Below, piece after piece: positions 24,254-32,955 of a stretch of DNA of 64,000 nucleotides. Source of the stretch: Chitinophagaceae bacterium (GTDB lineage Bacteria; Bacteroidota; Bacteroidia; Chitinophagales; Chitinophagaceae); contig JADKAZ010000001.1 in NCBI GenBank assembly GCA_016719015.1, forward strand, positions 62,001-126,000, read 5' to 3'. The first letter of the stretch is position 1. Each line of letters starts with the position of its first letter. Under the pieces are notes generated by a model. That model saw only the letters and a list, made by a program, of their open reading frames with translations. It was not told where the DNA came from and did no database searches. The position numbers and the translations under genes were made by a program.

Positions 24254-26770
24254 TTATTCAAACAATTCTGGTTGATTGGAATCTTTTGCTTTTACCCATT
24301 GCATTTCGGTGGACTTACTGTAATCGGCCATTTTAGTTCCTACTGTTCTATAGCCGGTCACTTCAGCAATTTTTGTAATCTTCAGTTTTGCTTTTCTTAT
24401 TTGTGCTCCCCTGCCCTGCTGTATAGCCAAAATCGGTTCTGCATCAGTAGTGACAGCTTCCACATAATTTCCTTCGCCTTCTTTTATAAACAGGAATTTT
24501 GTTTTCAAGGTACTTGTTTCAATTTTGAAACGTTTCACCATGTATTGTTTCTTTTCATTGTCAACATATACTGCTGTAATAATTTTATCGGCGTCAAACT
24601 TTCCAATAAACAAAACTTTATTAGGGTCAATTTTTTGTGTCATTTCCTGGTCCGTTACTTCATAATTACCATCGCTGTATAAAACTAAAATCCTGTCATC
24701 CGGCTCAAAACTACCCAGGAAAATTCCTTTCTCTTCTGCACTCAGGCGACCAAATTTTTCATCGAACCAGAGCTTTCGTCCACTCAGGGTTGCCTTTCCG
24801 GCTTCTTTAAACCGGACAGATTTAATCGGGTATTTCGTAATGGTATTACCCATACTTCCCCGTCCCTTTATTTCTAATTCGGCAAAACTAAATTCCAGTT
24901 CTTTCTTATGGGCGGCACAACCCGGCGTCAGTGTAATCTTAACTACTTCTGCTTCTCCGTTCGGGTTTACACTCAGGTAATGCACTTTGCTTTTCTCATC
25001 CCCTTTGGTCAGGTCGTATTCTTTATCTCTTGTTACACCCGTCACATTGAACCGTTTTGCAAAGCTTTTTCCACCTTTTCCATCTGCATAAATCATATTG
25101 TAAGTGGTACGTTCGTCATTCTTTTGAAAAACGGCAGCATGCAAAATGTCTTTACCGATAAAAGTCTTATCCGATACTTTCACCACTTTCATAATACCCC
25201 GTTTAGCAAATACAATGATATCATCAAGGTCGGAGCATTCAAATAACAGTTCATCTTTCTTCAATCCTGTACCAATAAATCCTTCTTCCCGGTTTACATA
25301 TAATTTAGTATTTGCAATAGCCACACTTTTCGCTTCTATAACTTCAAACTGTTTAATCTCGGTTTTTCTTTCCCTGTCTTTACCATATTTTTTCAACAGG
25401 TTTTCATAATAGGCCACTGCAAAATCAACCAGGTTTGCAAGGTCATGTTTCACCTGTTTAATATCCGCTTCCAATCCTTTAATCTGTGCGTTCAGTTCAT
25501 CAATATCAAGCCTGTATATTCTGCGAACAGGTTTTTCTGTTAGCTTAATGATGTCTTCCCTGGTAATATCCCTTCGTAATTGTTTCTTAAAAGGAATAAA
25601 TGCTTTATCAATTGCTTCAATTACTTTGTCCCAAGTTTCATGTTTTTTCTCAAGTTCCTTGTATATTTTCTCTTCAAAGAATATCTTCTCCAGTGAAGTA
25701 TAATGCCATTTTTCCTGCAATTCGTTCAACTTGATCTGTAATTCTTTTTCGAGGAGGTCTTTTGTCTTATCGACTGAAATCTTAAGCAACTCCTGCACTC
25801 CCAAAAACTGTGGCTTATGTTCTACGATAACACAGGCATTTGGCGAAATAGAGATTTCACAATCGGTGAACTTATATAAGGCATCAATGGCAATGTCAGG
25901 AGAAATGCCCGGAGCCAGGTCTACCTGTATCTCCACATCAGCCGCAGTATTATCTGTAACCTTTTTGATCTTTATTTTTCCCTGGTCATTGGCTTTTACA
26001 ATCGATTCCATTAATTGAGTGGTGGTAACTCCATACGGTACACTCTTTATAGCAAGGGTTTTTTTATCAAGTTCTTCAATATGTGCCCTCACTTTTACCT
26101 TACCGCCTCTTTTGCCCTGATTGTAATCTGTTACATCTATCATCCCGCCTGTAAGAAAATCGGGATACAATTCAAATCTCTTTCCCCGTAAGTGTTTTAC
26201 GGCTGCTTCAATCAGTTCGCAAAAATTATGCGGAAGTATTTTGGTTGACAACCCCACCGCAATACCATCAGCACCCTGTGCTAATAACAAAGGGAATTTC
26301 ATGGGTAATGTTACGGGTTCATTTTTACGTCCATCATAACTTAGTTGCCACTCTGTTGTCTTCGCATTGAAAGCCACTTCCAATGCAAACTTGCTCAACC
26401 TTGCTTCGATATAACGGGCGGCGGCAGCATCGTCCCCGGTTCTAACATCACCCCAGTTACCCTGAGTGTCAATGAGCAGATCTTTTTGGCCCATATTCAC
26501 CAACGCATCGCCAATACTGGCATCACCATGCGGATGGTATTGCATTGCCTGTCCGATAATATTTGCTACTTTATTATAACGGCCATCGTCCATTTCCTTC
26601 ATAGCATGAAGGATGCGACGTTGAACCGGCTTCAAACCATCCTCTAATGCAGGCACAGCTCTTTCTAGTATCACATACGAGGCATAATCCAAAAACCAGG
26701 TCTTATACTGGCCATGTAAGCCACTATCATTATTCTGAACTTCTGTTATTTTATTTTTTGCTGCACTCAT
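24254..26770 (-). CDS. parC: DNA topoisomerase IV subunit A
   Basis: An 838-residue type IIA topoisomerase subunit that cuts and rejoins DNA to separate daughter chromosomes. ASYVILERAVPALEDGLKPV at about 29-48 is the family opening, and the catalytic tyrosine is in AAARYIEARLS near 130. A coiled-coil region follows around 395-470. The C-terminal part is a degenerate beta-pinwheel without the GyrA box, which favours ParC over GyrA, in agreement with its ParE partner two genes upstream. It starts 6 bases after the DUF1835 gene. Confidence 0.9.
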   Translation of the reverse strand: MSAAKNKITEVQNNDSGLHGQYKTWFLDYASYVILERAVPALEDGLKPVQRRILHAMKEMDDGRYNKVANIIGQAMQYHPHGDASIGDALVNMGQKDLLIDTQGNWGDVRTGDDAAAARYIEARLSKFALEVAFNAKTTEWQLSYDGRKNEPVTLPMKFPLLLAQGADGIAVGLSTKILPHNFCELIEAAVKHLRGKRFELYPDFLTGGMIDVTDYNQGKRGGKVKVRAHIEELDKKTLAIKSVPYGVTTTQLMESIVKANDQGKIKIKKVTDNTAADVEIQVDLAPGISPDIAIDALYKFTDCEISISPNACVIVEHKPQFLGVQELLKISVDKTKDLLEKELQIKLNELQEKWHYTSLEKIFFEEKIYKELEKKHETWDKVIEAIDKAFIPFKKQLRRDITREDIIKLTEKPVRRIYRLDIDELNAQIKGLEADIKQVKHDLANLVDFAVAYYENLLKKYGKDRERKTEIKQFEVIEAKSVAIANTKLYVNREEGFIGTGLKKDELLFECSDLDDIIVFAKRGIMKVVKVSDKTFIGKDILHAAVFQKNDERTTYNMIYADGKGGKSFAKRFNVTGVTRDKEYDLTKGDEKSKVHYLSVNPNGEAEVVKITLTPGCAAHKKELEFSFAELEIKGRGSMGNTITKYPIKSVRFKEAGKATLSGRKLWFDEKFGRLSAEEKGIFLGSFEPDDRILVLYSDGNYEVTDQEMTQKIDPNKVLFIGKFDADKIITAVYVDNEKKQYMVKRFKIETSTLKTKFLFIKEGEGNYVEAVTTDAEPILAIQQGRGAQIRKAKLKITKIAEVTGYRTVGTKMADYSKSTEMQWVKAKDSNQPELFE

Positions 26771-26776
26771 TTCTTT

Positions 26777-27628
26777 CTATTGTTCTGCTTCTTGTGTTAA
26801 TTGAACTTGTTCTGTTTTTCCTCCAGCCAGTTTCACATCAAAATCTTTCCAACCTTTATTTATATCACCTGTTACTTCTATTTTACCACGGCTGACAAGA
26901 TCCTTCATCCGCCACATTACAAAGATGTCTCCTGTTTTTATTTTCATGCGGTGTAAGGTATTACTCAAAACTCTTGTAGCTTTTTGCCATTCTCCTGTTA
27001 CATTCTTTAAAATTTCACTGTCATAAAAACTATCTTCCTTACCGGCAATCTTTTTTCCTCCTTCTAATATTCTTACAACAGCATTCTCCTCTGCGATCTT
27101 TCTCCATTCATCAGGATCAATCTCAAACTCACTTAAGGTAATGGGTCTTGATAATTTTTTCGCCTTTATAAATTCTTTTGGTTGTATTTCATGTAACCAG
27201 GAAGGATAAAATATCTGCCCCTTCTCGTTAATAAAAGGTAGGTTATTCAAATACAGTATCATCACTCGTCCCTGGTATTCCCTGAACTGTGGCATCAGCC
27301 AGTAATAACCTGTTACATCATGCTGATTTTGCCCCATCCATATCCATAGTTGCTCTTCTGGATTTTCGTCAAGCTTTGCTTTTATTTGTTTCACTGTTTC
27401 TCTATCATCGAAGCTTCCCACCAGGTCACTTGAATACGGTGAACCTTCAGATACCAGGCGCCACCATTGCAATCTGGCCTGCCAGCCTTCTTCTGTTTCA
27501 ATACCGGCTAATGGCCCTACAGCGAAATCATCTTTAATTTGAATAATATCACCTGCTAATGTTTCATCCATTTCAATCACCTGCTTCATCAGGTCCATTT
27601 CACTTTCGTTAAAAACTATGTGTATCAT
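26777..27628 (-). CDS. DUF1835/DUF3658-type protein
   Basis: A 283-residue soluble protein. The N-terminal half (MIHIVFNESEMDLMKQV, FAVGPLAGIETEEGWQAR) matches the DUF1835 pattern as I recall it, with the DUF3658-like half after about residue 150. No catalytic motif is obvious. It overlaps the end of the methyltransferase gene by 4 bases (ATGA) and is 6 bases from parC, so it is tightly embedded in the topoisomerase operon. Biochemical role is unknown. Confidence 0.8.
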   Translation of the reverse strand: MIHIVFNESEMDLMKQVIEMDETLAGDIIQIKDDFAVGPLAGIETEEGWQARLQWWRLVSEGSPYSSDLVGSFDDRETVKQIKAKLDENPEEQLWIWMGQNQHDVTGYYWLMPQFREYQGRVMILYLNNLPFINEKGQIFYPSWLHEIQPKEFIKAKKLSRPITLSEFEIDPDEWRKIAEENAVVRILEGGKKIAGKEDSFYDSEILKNVTGEWQKATRVLSNTLHRMKIKTGDIFVMWRMKDLVSRGKIEVTGDINKGWKDFDVKLAGGKTEQVQLTQEAEQ

Positions 27629-28422
27629 TTTGAATTATTGTTATTCGGTTGAGTTATATAATAAACACAAGTAGTAAAAAAATTTCTTATAAAAGGTAAG
27701 GCCTTAATAATAGCTGATTGTGTTCTTGGTTTCCAGCCAAATTTCCACTCATAAATCGGGTTAATAAAATAATGCCGGTTATGCGTCAAGCTATAACCCT
27801 CCTTTTTTGATATGCTCACAAATCGTTCGATGCTAATTCCTGTTTCCCGTATCTCCATCATTTCGTCCACATTCTCTTTCCTGTTTTTTAATATCCAGCG
27901 ATAAATACCTTTCGGTAATAAGTGTATATAAGGCAGTCTCGAAATTTTTGACTTACATATTTGCTGGTGCCCTCCAAATGGCATATACCAGGGCGGAAAT
28001 CCGTAAAATATAATGCCGTCGGGCTTCAGAAAATTTTTCATCCAGCCAATCAGCTTTGCCTGGTCGTGTATATGTTCAATCACATCTTTCAAAACAATAA
28101 TGTCAAACAGCCCGTTAAAATCCTTTTCTACATCTACCTTATAAATATCCTTCACCACAAACTTCAATCGTCCGGCTGCAATATCCTCCGGCAAATAAAT
28201 CCTTGCATTTTCGATCCTCGATGCATCCAGTTCTACTCCCACACCTTCGCAGCCTTTATTGATAAATGCTTTTAATACTCCCCCTTCCCCACAGCCAATT
28301 TCTAACACCCTCATTCCTGCCTTTACCGGAAATTTTTCTTCAATAAAGGGAATTACATATTTCTCAGCGTTCAAAACCTGAATGTCAAAGTAACGCTTCC
28401 TGTCAGCATGAAATTCAAACAC
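27625..28422 (-). CDS. class I SAM-dependent methyltransferase
   Basis: A 265-residue methyltransferase. Motif I VLEIGCGEGG at about residues 39-48 binds S-adenosylmethionine. LKDVIEHIHD near 110 is the usual post-II motif of small-molecule methyltransferases, and FLKPDGIIFYGFPPW follows. The C-terminal third is aromatic and basic, possibly membrane-associated. The substrate is unknown. It is 29 bases after parE and overlaps the next gene, so it is part of the topoisomerase operon without an obvious functional link. Confidence 0.85.
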   Translation of the reverse strand: MFEFHADRKRYFDIQVLNAEKYVIPFIEEKFPVKAGMRVLEIGCGEGGVLKAFINKGCEGVGVELDASRIENARIYLPEDIAAGRLKFVVKDIYKVDVEKDFNGLFDIIVLKDVIEHIHDQAKLIGWMKNFLKPDGIIFYGFPPWYMPFGGHQQICKSKISRLPYIHLLPKGIYRWILKNRKENVDEMMEIRETGISIERFVSISKKEGYSLTHNRHYFINPIYEWKFGWKPRTQSAIIKALPFIRNFFTTCVYYITQPNNNNSK

Positions 28423-28451
28423 TTTGTAATTAAGAATTAAAAAATTAAGAA

Positions 28452-30344
28452 TTAATTTTCAACAGGTGCATCCAGCTCCACTTTCAGATTATTAATAATA
28501 AACTCCTGCCTTTCAGGTGTATTCTTACCCATATAATATTCCAGCAATTGTTGTATATGTTCACCTTCTTCCACCCGCATCAATTGTTTACGCATTCCAC
28601 TACCAATAAATTGCCCAAACTCATCAGGACTGATTTCGCCTAAGCCCTTAAACCTTGTTACTTCTGGCTTAGGTCCGAGTTTCAACATAGCCTCCTGTTT
28701 TTCCTGTTCACTAAAACAGTAAATCGTATCTTTTTTATTCCGCACCCGGAACAACGGTGTTTCCAGCACATATACTTTTTCATGCTTTACCAGGTCGGGG
28801 AAAAATTGAAGAAAGAAGGTCATTAATAATAAACGTATGTGCATTCCATCCACATCAGCATCTGTTGCTATTACCACATTATTAAAACGCAGTTCTTCAA
28901 GGCCTTCCTCAATATTCAGGGCATGTTGCAGCAGATTGAATTCTTCATTTTCGTACACCACTTTTTTTGTCAGTCCAAAACAGTTCAATGGTTTGCCCCT
29001 CAGACTAAACACTGCCTGTGTTTCAACATTTCTTGCTTTAGTAATAGAACCACTTGCACTATCACCTTCGGTTATGAAGATGGTGGTTTCATTTTGTTTC
29101 GCCACAAACAATTCCTTTCCTTTAGCTGGTGCTTCATCATTCAGATGAAACCGGCAATCCCTTAATTTCTTATTATGCAGGTTTGCTTTCTTGGCTCTCT
29201 CATTAGCCAGTTTTTTTATACCCGCCAATTCTTTCCGTTCTCTTTCACTTTGCTCAATACGTTTTTTTAAGCCATCGGCTATCGCAGGATTTTTATGTAG
29301 GTAATTATCTAATTCTTTAGCTAAAAAATCTCCCACAAACTGCCTCATACTCGGCCCTTCAAAATCTACATTCAATGATCCAAGTTTAGTTTTTGTCTGC
29401 GATTCAAAAACTGGTTCCACCACCCGTACAGAAATGGCAGCTACAATACCTGTTCTTATATCGGATGCATCATAGTCTTTTTTAAAGAAATCCCGGATTG
29501 TCTTTACATAAGCTTCCCGGAAAGCCTGCTGATGCGTACCGCCTTGTGTAGTATGCTGACCATTTACAAAACTGTAGATATCTTCTCCATATTCGTTGGT
29601 GTGAGAAATAGCAACCTCAATATCATTTCCGGTTAAATGAATGATGGGGTAACGGATTTCATCCTCATTTGTTTTACGTTGCAGCAAGTCAAGTAATCCA
29701 TTCTTGCTGATAAAACTTTTACCATTGAACAGGATTTTTAATCCAGCATTGAGGAAACAATAGTTCCATATCTGGTTTTCTAAAAATTCCGGGTGGAATT
29801 TATAATTTTTAAAGACGGTTTCATCAGGGATAAAGGTCACCAATGTACCATTGTCTTCGCCTGTCATAGCTTCCTTATGTTCCTTTATTAAAAAACCTCT
29901 TTCAAATTCAGCCGTTTTTTCTTTCCCCTCACGAACGGCCATCACTTTAAAAAAGCTGCTCAGGGCATTTACAGCTTTAGTACCCACCCCGTTCAATCCG
30001 ACTGACTTTTGAAAAGCCTTGCTATCGTATTTGGCACCGGTATTAATTTTACTAACCACATCCACCACTTTACCCAAAGGGATACCACGACCATAATCAC
30101 GGACAGTAACCGTTTTCCCTTCGATAGTAAGCTCCACTGTTTTGCCATGCCCCATGGTATATTCATCAATACAGTTGTCCATTACTTCTTTCACTAATAC
30201 ATAAATACCATCATCGGGTGAAGAGCCATCACCAAGTTTACCGATATACATTCCCGGTCTTAACCGGATATGTTCTTTCCAGTCGAGAGATTTTATACTG
30301 TCCTCATCGTAGTTAAAAAGGCTTGTTTCTTTTTCTTTTGCCAT
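28452..30344 (-). CDS. parE: DNA topoisomerase IV subunit B
   Basis: A 630-residue ATPase subunit of topoisomerase IV. The GHKL ATP site includes RLRPGMYIGKLG, EVMDNCIDE and GVGTKAVNAL. The TOPRIM domain follows with TEGDSASG and DADVDGMH, and the C-terminal QFIGSGMRKQLMRVEEGE closes the family pattern. The sequence KEVMDNCIDEYTMGHG resembles ParE more than GyrB. I choose the ATG at 30344 (MAKEKETSLF); the frame is open 29 codons further up, but that extension would encode the leader hairpin. First gene of a parE-methyltransferase-DUF1835-parC-mgtC operon. Confidence 0.92.
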   Translation of the reverse strand: MAKEKETSLFNYDEDSIKSLDWKEHIRLRPGMYIGKLGDGSSPDDGIYVLVKEVMDNCIDEYTMGHGKTVELTIEGKTVTVRDYGRGIPLGKVVDVVSKINTGAKYDSKAFQKSVGLNGVGTKAVNALSSFFKVMAVREGKEKTAEFERGFLIKEHKEAMTGEDNGTLVTFIPDETVFKNYKFHPEFLENQIWNYCFLNAGLKILFNGKSFISKNGLLDLLQRKTNEDEIRYPIIHLTGNDIEVAISHTNEYGEDIYSFVNGQHTTQGGTHQQAFREAYVKTIRDFFKKDYDASDIRTGIVAAISVRVVEPVFESQTKTKLGSLNVDFEGPSMRQFVGDFLAKELDNYLHKNPAIADGLKKRIEQSERERKELAGIKKLANERAKKANLHNKKLRDCRFHLNDEAPAKGKELFVAKQNETTIFITEGDSASGSITKARNVETQAVFSLRGKPLNCFGLTKKVVYENEEFNLLQHALNIEEGLEELRFNNVVIATDADVDGMHIRLLLMTFFLQFFPDLVKHEKVYVLETPLFRVRNKKDTIYCFSEQEKQEAMLKLGPKPEVTRFKGLGEISPDEFGQFIGSGMRKQLMRVEEGEHIQQLLEYYMGKNTPERQEFIINNLKVELDAPVEN

Positions 30345-30389
30345 TGAAAGCTTTTGTTTTTCAGAGATATTTTTTCCCGTTTGCACTAC

Positions 30390-30411
30390 AAAAAACCTCC
30401 CAATCGGGAGG
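30390..30411 (-). terminator. terminator-like hairpin in the parE leader
   Basis: On the minus strand CCTCCC-GATT-GGGAGG is followed by six T's (30395-30390), a textbook intrinsic terminator placed 46 bases before the parE ATG. An alternative stem, CCCAAT / ATTGGG, uses the same bases and would break it. With the predicted start site near 30422 it would be the first structure made in the mRNA. Confidence 0.65.
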
Positions 30412-30428
30412 CATTGGGCGGGCATGGG

Positions 30429-30436
30429 CAAATATA
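30429..30436 (-). promoter_or_regulatory. putative parE -7 promoter box TATATTTG
   Basis: Exact TAnnTTTG on the minus strand. Transcription would start about 30422-30424, giving a leader of roughly 80 bases that begins with the terminator-like hairpin. Confidence 0.5.
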
Positions 30437-30467
30437 ACGAAAGCAGTCCTGCCTTATGGTTTTGGAG

Positions 30468-30492
30468 TTATTCACAGATGGGGAAAAATGAG
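30468..30492 (-). promoter_or_regulatory. shared motif with DnaA-box-like core, copy 1 (parE)
   Basis: TTATTCACA (30468-30476) followed by GATGGGGAAAAATGAG. The 9-mer fits the relaxed DnaA-box consensus TTWTNCACA. The same block with small indels stands upstream of smc at 46424. A further near-match, TTATCCACC, is at 30546-30554. It lies 31 bases upstream of the parE -7 box. Binding by DnaA is an inference. Confidence 0.4.
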
Positions 30493-30615
30493 CTTCTAAT
30501 TCAATTATCGAATGAAATGACTGACAGGACGATTGAGCAAAATCGCTTATCCACCTGACCCCACTCACCTATATTCATAAATAGCAGAACTAATTTCACA
30601 GTCTAAAGCTAGTAT

Positions 30616-31260
30616 ATGAAAAAGTTATTTTTCATTCCGCTATTAGCCTTCTTGATTTCCTGCCAGCCCAGTAAAATCACACAGTCATGGACGGCCAAAG
30701 ATGTGGTGCCTAAAAAATATCAAAAAATCCTGGTGCTGGGTGTACTCACAGACAACGATAATGAATTACAGGTTAAAATTGAAGACCACCTTGCCGGTGA
30801 TTTGAAGGACCTTGGTTACAATGCAGTTGCAGCCAATAAAGTTTTTCCTCCCGGCACATTTATAAAGGGAGATACAGCAAAAGCCAAAGCAGCAGTTGAA
30901 GAAAAAGGTTTTGATGGAGTTCTTACCGTGGTACTATTAGATAAAAAGAAGGAACGTTTTTATGTTCCGGGCCGAATCACCGATTATACTACTTATAACA
31001 GGTATGGCCGTTTTGACCGGTATTACAATACAATAACAGAGAGAATTTACACTCCTGGATATTACGGAGAGGAAACAAAATACGTATGGGAAAATAATTT
31101 CTATGACCTCTATTTAAAGCAGATGATCTACTCGGCCCGAAGCAGTTCATTTGATATTACATCCAAAAGCACATTGGCACATACTTATGGTTTACTGATG
31201 GTTAACAACTTGGTAGAAAAAGACATATTGATAAAACCGGTGAAGGCTGACGCTGAGTAG
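30616..31260 (+). CDS. lipoprotein of unknown function (DUF4136-like)
   Basis: A 214-residue lipoprotein with the lipobox FLISC at about residues 12-16. The core QKILVLGVLTDNDNELQVKIEDH and a TKAKAAVEEKGFDGVLTVVLL segment have the alternating beta/alpha pattern of DUF4136 or TolB-N-like outer-membrane lipoproteins. An aromatic stretch rich in Tyr and Arg lies near 120-155. It is transcribed divergently from parE and has its own terminator. Function not known. Confidence 0.65.
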   Translation: MKKLFFIPLLAFLISCQPSKITQSWTAKDVVPKKYQKILVLGVLTDNDNELQVKIEDHLAGDLKDLGYNAVAANKVFPPGTFIKGDTAKAKAAVEEKGFDGVLTVVLLDKKKERFYVPGRITDYTTYNRYGRFDRYYNTITERIYTPGYYGEETKYVWENNFYDLYLKQMIYSARSSSFDITSKSTLAHTYGLLMVNNLVEKDILIKPVKADAE

Positions 31261-31285
31261 CATTTTTAAAAGCCTCTTCAATACC

Positions 31286-31329
31286 AACAGGGACAGTTTT
31301 GCACAAGGCAATCTGTCCCTGTTCTTTTT
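31286..31329 (+). terminator. intrinsic terminator
   Basis: AACAGGGACAG and CTGTCCCTGTT form an 11-bp stem with a 16-base loop, followed by CTTTTT. It ends the lipoprotein transcript. Confidence 0.85.
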
Positions 31330-31441
31330 CCGTATTTGGATAATAACAAAACATCCGTTTCCTTCAGCATACGACCTGTCTGGCCTTGGGCAAGACGGGT
31401 CATTTTATTTGCCAACTTTCGAAAACACAGTATTTTTATTG

Positions 31442-32044
31442 ATGCCTGCACCTGATTATAAAACCACTCACCCGAAAAACAGAAAGCAATGGCGGCAATG
31501 GTTAGAAAAAAATCACCAAACATCACCTGGTGTTTGGTTTATTTATTATAAAAAGGAAACGGGCAAACCAAGAGTAAGCTATGAGGCAGCAGTTGAAGAA
31601 GCATTATGTTTCGGATGGATAGATAGCCTGCCCCGCAAATTAGATGAAGAAAGAACGATGCTGAAATTTACTCCCCGTAAACCAAAAAGCGTATGGAGCA
31701 AACTGAATAAGACAAGGATAGAAAAATTAAGTAAAGAAAAGCTGATGATGCCTGCCGGTTTTGCATCGATCAAACTGGCAAAAGAAAACGGAAGTTGGGA
31801 TACACTTACTGCCACCGACAATGCAGCTGAAAATAATGAATTGCCTGCTGACCTTGAAAATTCACTATCGAAAAAAAGAAAGGCTAAAGAAAATTTTTTA
31901 AATTTTTCTAAAAGTGTACGCAAACAATTTTTATACTGGATAGACAGTGCCAAACGGCCAGAGACAAGAAGAGAAAGAATTAAGCAAACAGTATTAATGG
32001 CGGAGGCCAATAAAAAACCTGGTGCAAGTGGATTCAAACTATAG
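31442..32044 (+). CDS. YdeI/OmpD-associated family protein
   Basis: A 200-residue soluble protein. WRQWLEKNHQTSPGVWFIYYKK and EALCFGWIDSLPRKLDEER with FTPRKPKSVWSKLNK are the conserved blocks of the YdeI/DUF1905-related group. The C-terminus contains a basic helix-rich DUF-like extension (FLNFSKSVRKQFLYWIDSAK). I use ATG 31442; the frame also opens at a TTG at 31409. Role unknown; family members have been linked to stress and cell-envelope phenotypes. Confidence 0.85.
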   Translation: MPAPDYKTTHPKNRKQWRQWLEKNHQTSPGVWFIYYKKETGKPRVSYEAAVEEALCFGWIDSLPRKLDEERTMLKFTPRKPKSVWSKLNKTRIEKLSKEKLMMPAGFASIKLAKENGSWDTLTATDNAAENNELPADLENSLSKKRKAKENFLNFSKSVRKQFLYWIDSAKRPETRRERIKQTVLMAEANKKPGASGFKL

Positions 32045-32093
32045 ATTCAGAATAGGGTGAAGCATACTACAATACCAACACAAAAACTACTAT

Positions 32094-32591
32094 ATGTCAT
32101 ATAACTGGAAACAATTCACCAAACGCATCCCCATCAAAGCACCGGCAAAAGCTATTTATGCAGCCTGGTCAACACAGCAGGGATTGGAAAGCTGGTTCCT
32201 GCGAGTTGCACAGTTTACAAAAGCAGACGGCACACCCCGGACCAAGAGTAGCCATATCGAAGCAGGTGATACGTATAAATGGCGTTGGTTTGGTTATGAT
32301 GATACTGCTACCGAGGAAAAGGAAATTCTTTTGGCCAATGGCTGGGATAAACTGCAGTTTAGTTTTTCAGGTGGTTGCATCGTCACCGTGGCAATTAAGC
32401 AGGAAGACGGTGAAACGATCTGTGAACTGGTACAGGATATGCCCATGGAAGATATAAATGAACAACAGCATTTTTTTATTGAATGTGGAAACGGTTGGGG
32501 ATTTTATATGACCAATCTTAAATCGGTTCTTGAAGGAGGCCTGGATCTGCGCAATAAAAACGTTAAACTAAAGCAGGTCATTAGTGCCTGA
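32094..32591 (+). CDS. SRPBCC/AHSA1-like domain protein
   Basis: A 165-residue single-domain protein with the START-like fold. FTKRIPIKAPAKAIYAAWST at the N-terminus and the closing NGWGFYMTNLKSVLEGG are typical of the AHSA1 (Hsp90-ATPase activator-like) subgroup, which binds hydrophobic ligands. It follows the YdeI-like gene by 49 bases, a pairing seen in other Bacteroidota. Ligand unknown. Confidence 0.87.
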   Translation: MSYNWKQFTKRIPIKAPAKAIYAAWSTQQGLESWFLRVAQFTKADGTPRTKSSHIEAGDTYKWRWFGYDDTATEEKEILLANGWDKLQFSFSGGCIVTVAIKQEDGETICELVQDMPMEDINEQQHFFIECGNGWGFYMTNLKSVLEGGLDLRNKNVKLKQVISA

Positions 32592-32690
32592 GAAGCATTG
32601 CAGAGCTTTTATCTGCCAGTTACACCACTCATCAAAACATTCATTTATGTGATACAAAAACATCGTAACTTCTCTTTCTAAATTTTCAGT

Positions 32691-32840
32691 ATGAAAAAAA
32701 TATTAGTTGCTGTTATTTTACTGGGAGGCGTTACTGCTGTTGCTTTTGCCAGCTTTAATAATAACAAGAAAAAAGCTGGTGTTGAAAAGAAAGCTGAAAA
32801 AAAGAAAGACTGTAGTCACTATTGTCCTTTCAGCAGCTAA
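32691..32840 (+). CDS. small exported peptide (49 residues)
   Basis: ATG 32691 opens a 49-residue reading frame with a signal peptide (MKKILVAVILLGGVTAVAFA) and a short basic mature part ending KKKDCSHYCPFSS. The mature peptide has two cysteines four residues apart. A strong terminator follows the stop after 18 bases, and A/T-rich promoter sequence precedes it, which supports a real gene. Function unknown; a metal-binding or disulfide role is possible but not shown. Confidence 0.6.
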   Translation: MKKILVAVILLGGVTAVAFASFNNNKKKAGVEKKAEKKKDCSHYCPFSS

Positions 32841-32858
32841 CCTATTTTAAAAAAAATG

Positions 32859-32899
32859 ATACCTCCGTCAGTCTCTGTGCTGCTGGAGGTATTTTTATT
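32859..32899 (+). terminator. intrinsic terminator after the small peptide gene
   Basis: ATACCTCC and GGAGGTAT pair over 8 bp with an 18-base loop, then TTTTATTT. Confidence 0.82.
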
Positions 32900-32955
32900 T
32901 CACCGCTTGTACCATTTTATCTTTTTCCGTTATAAGCAGTGATTAATTTTAATGA

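Noticed and set aside
30345..30431. Upstream extension of parE to an ATG at 30431
   Set aside because: The extension would translate the terminator-like hairpin and does not resemble ParE; the ATG at 30344 fits the family.
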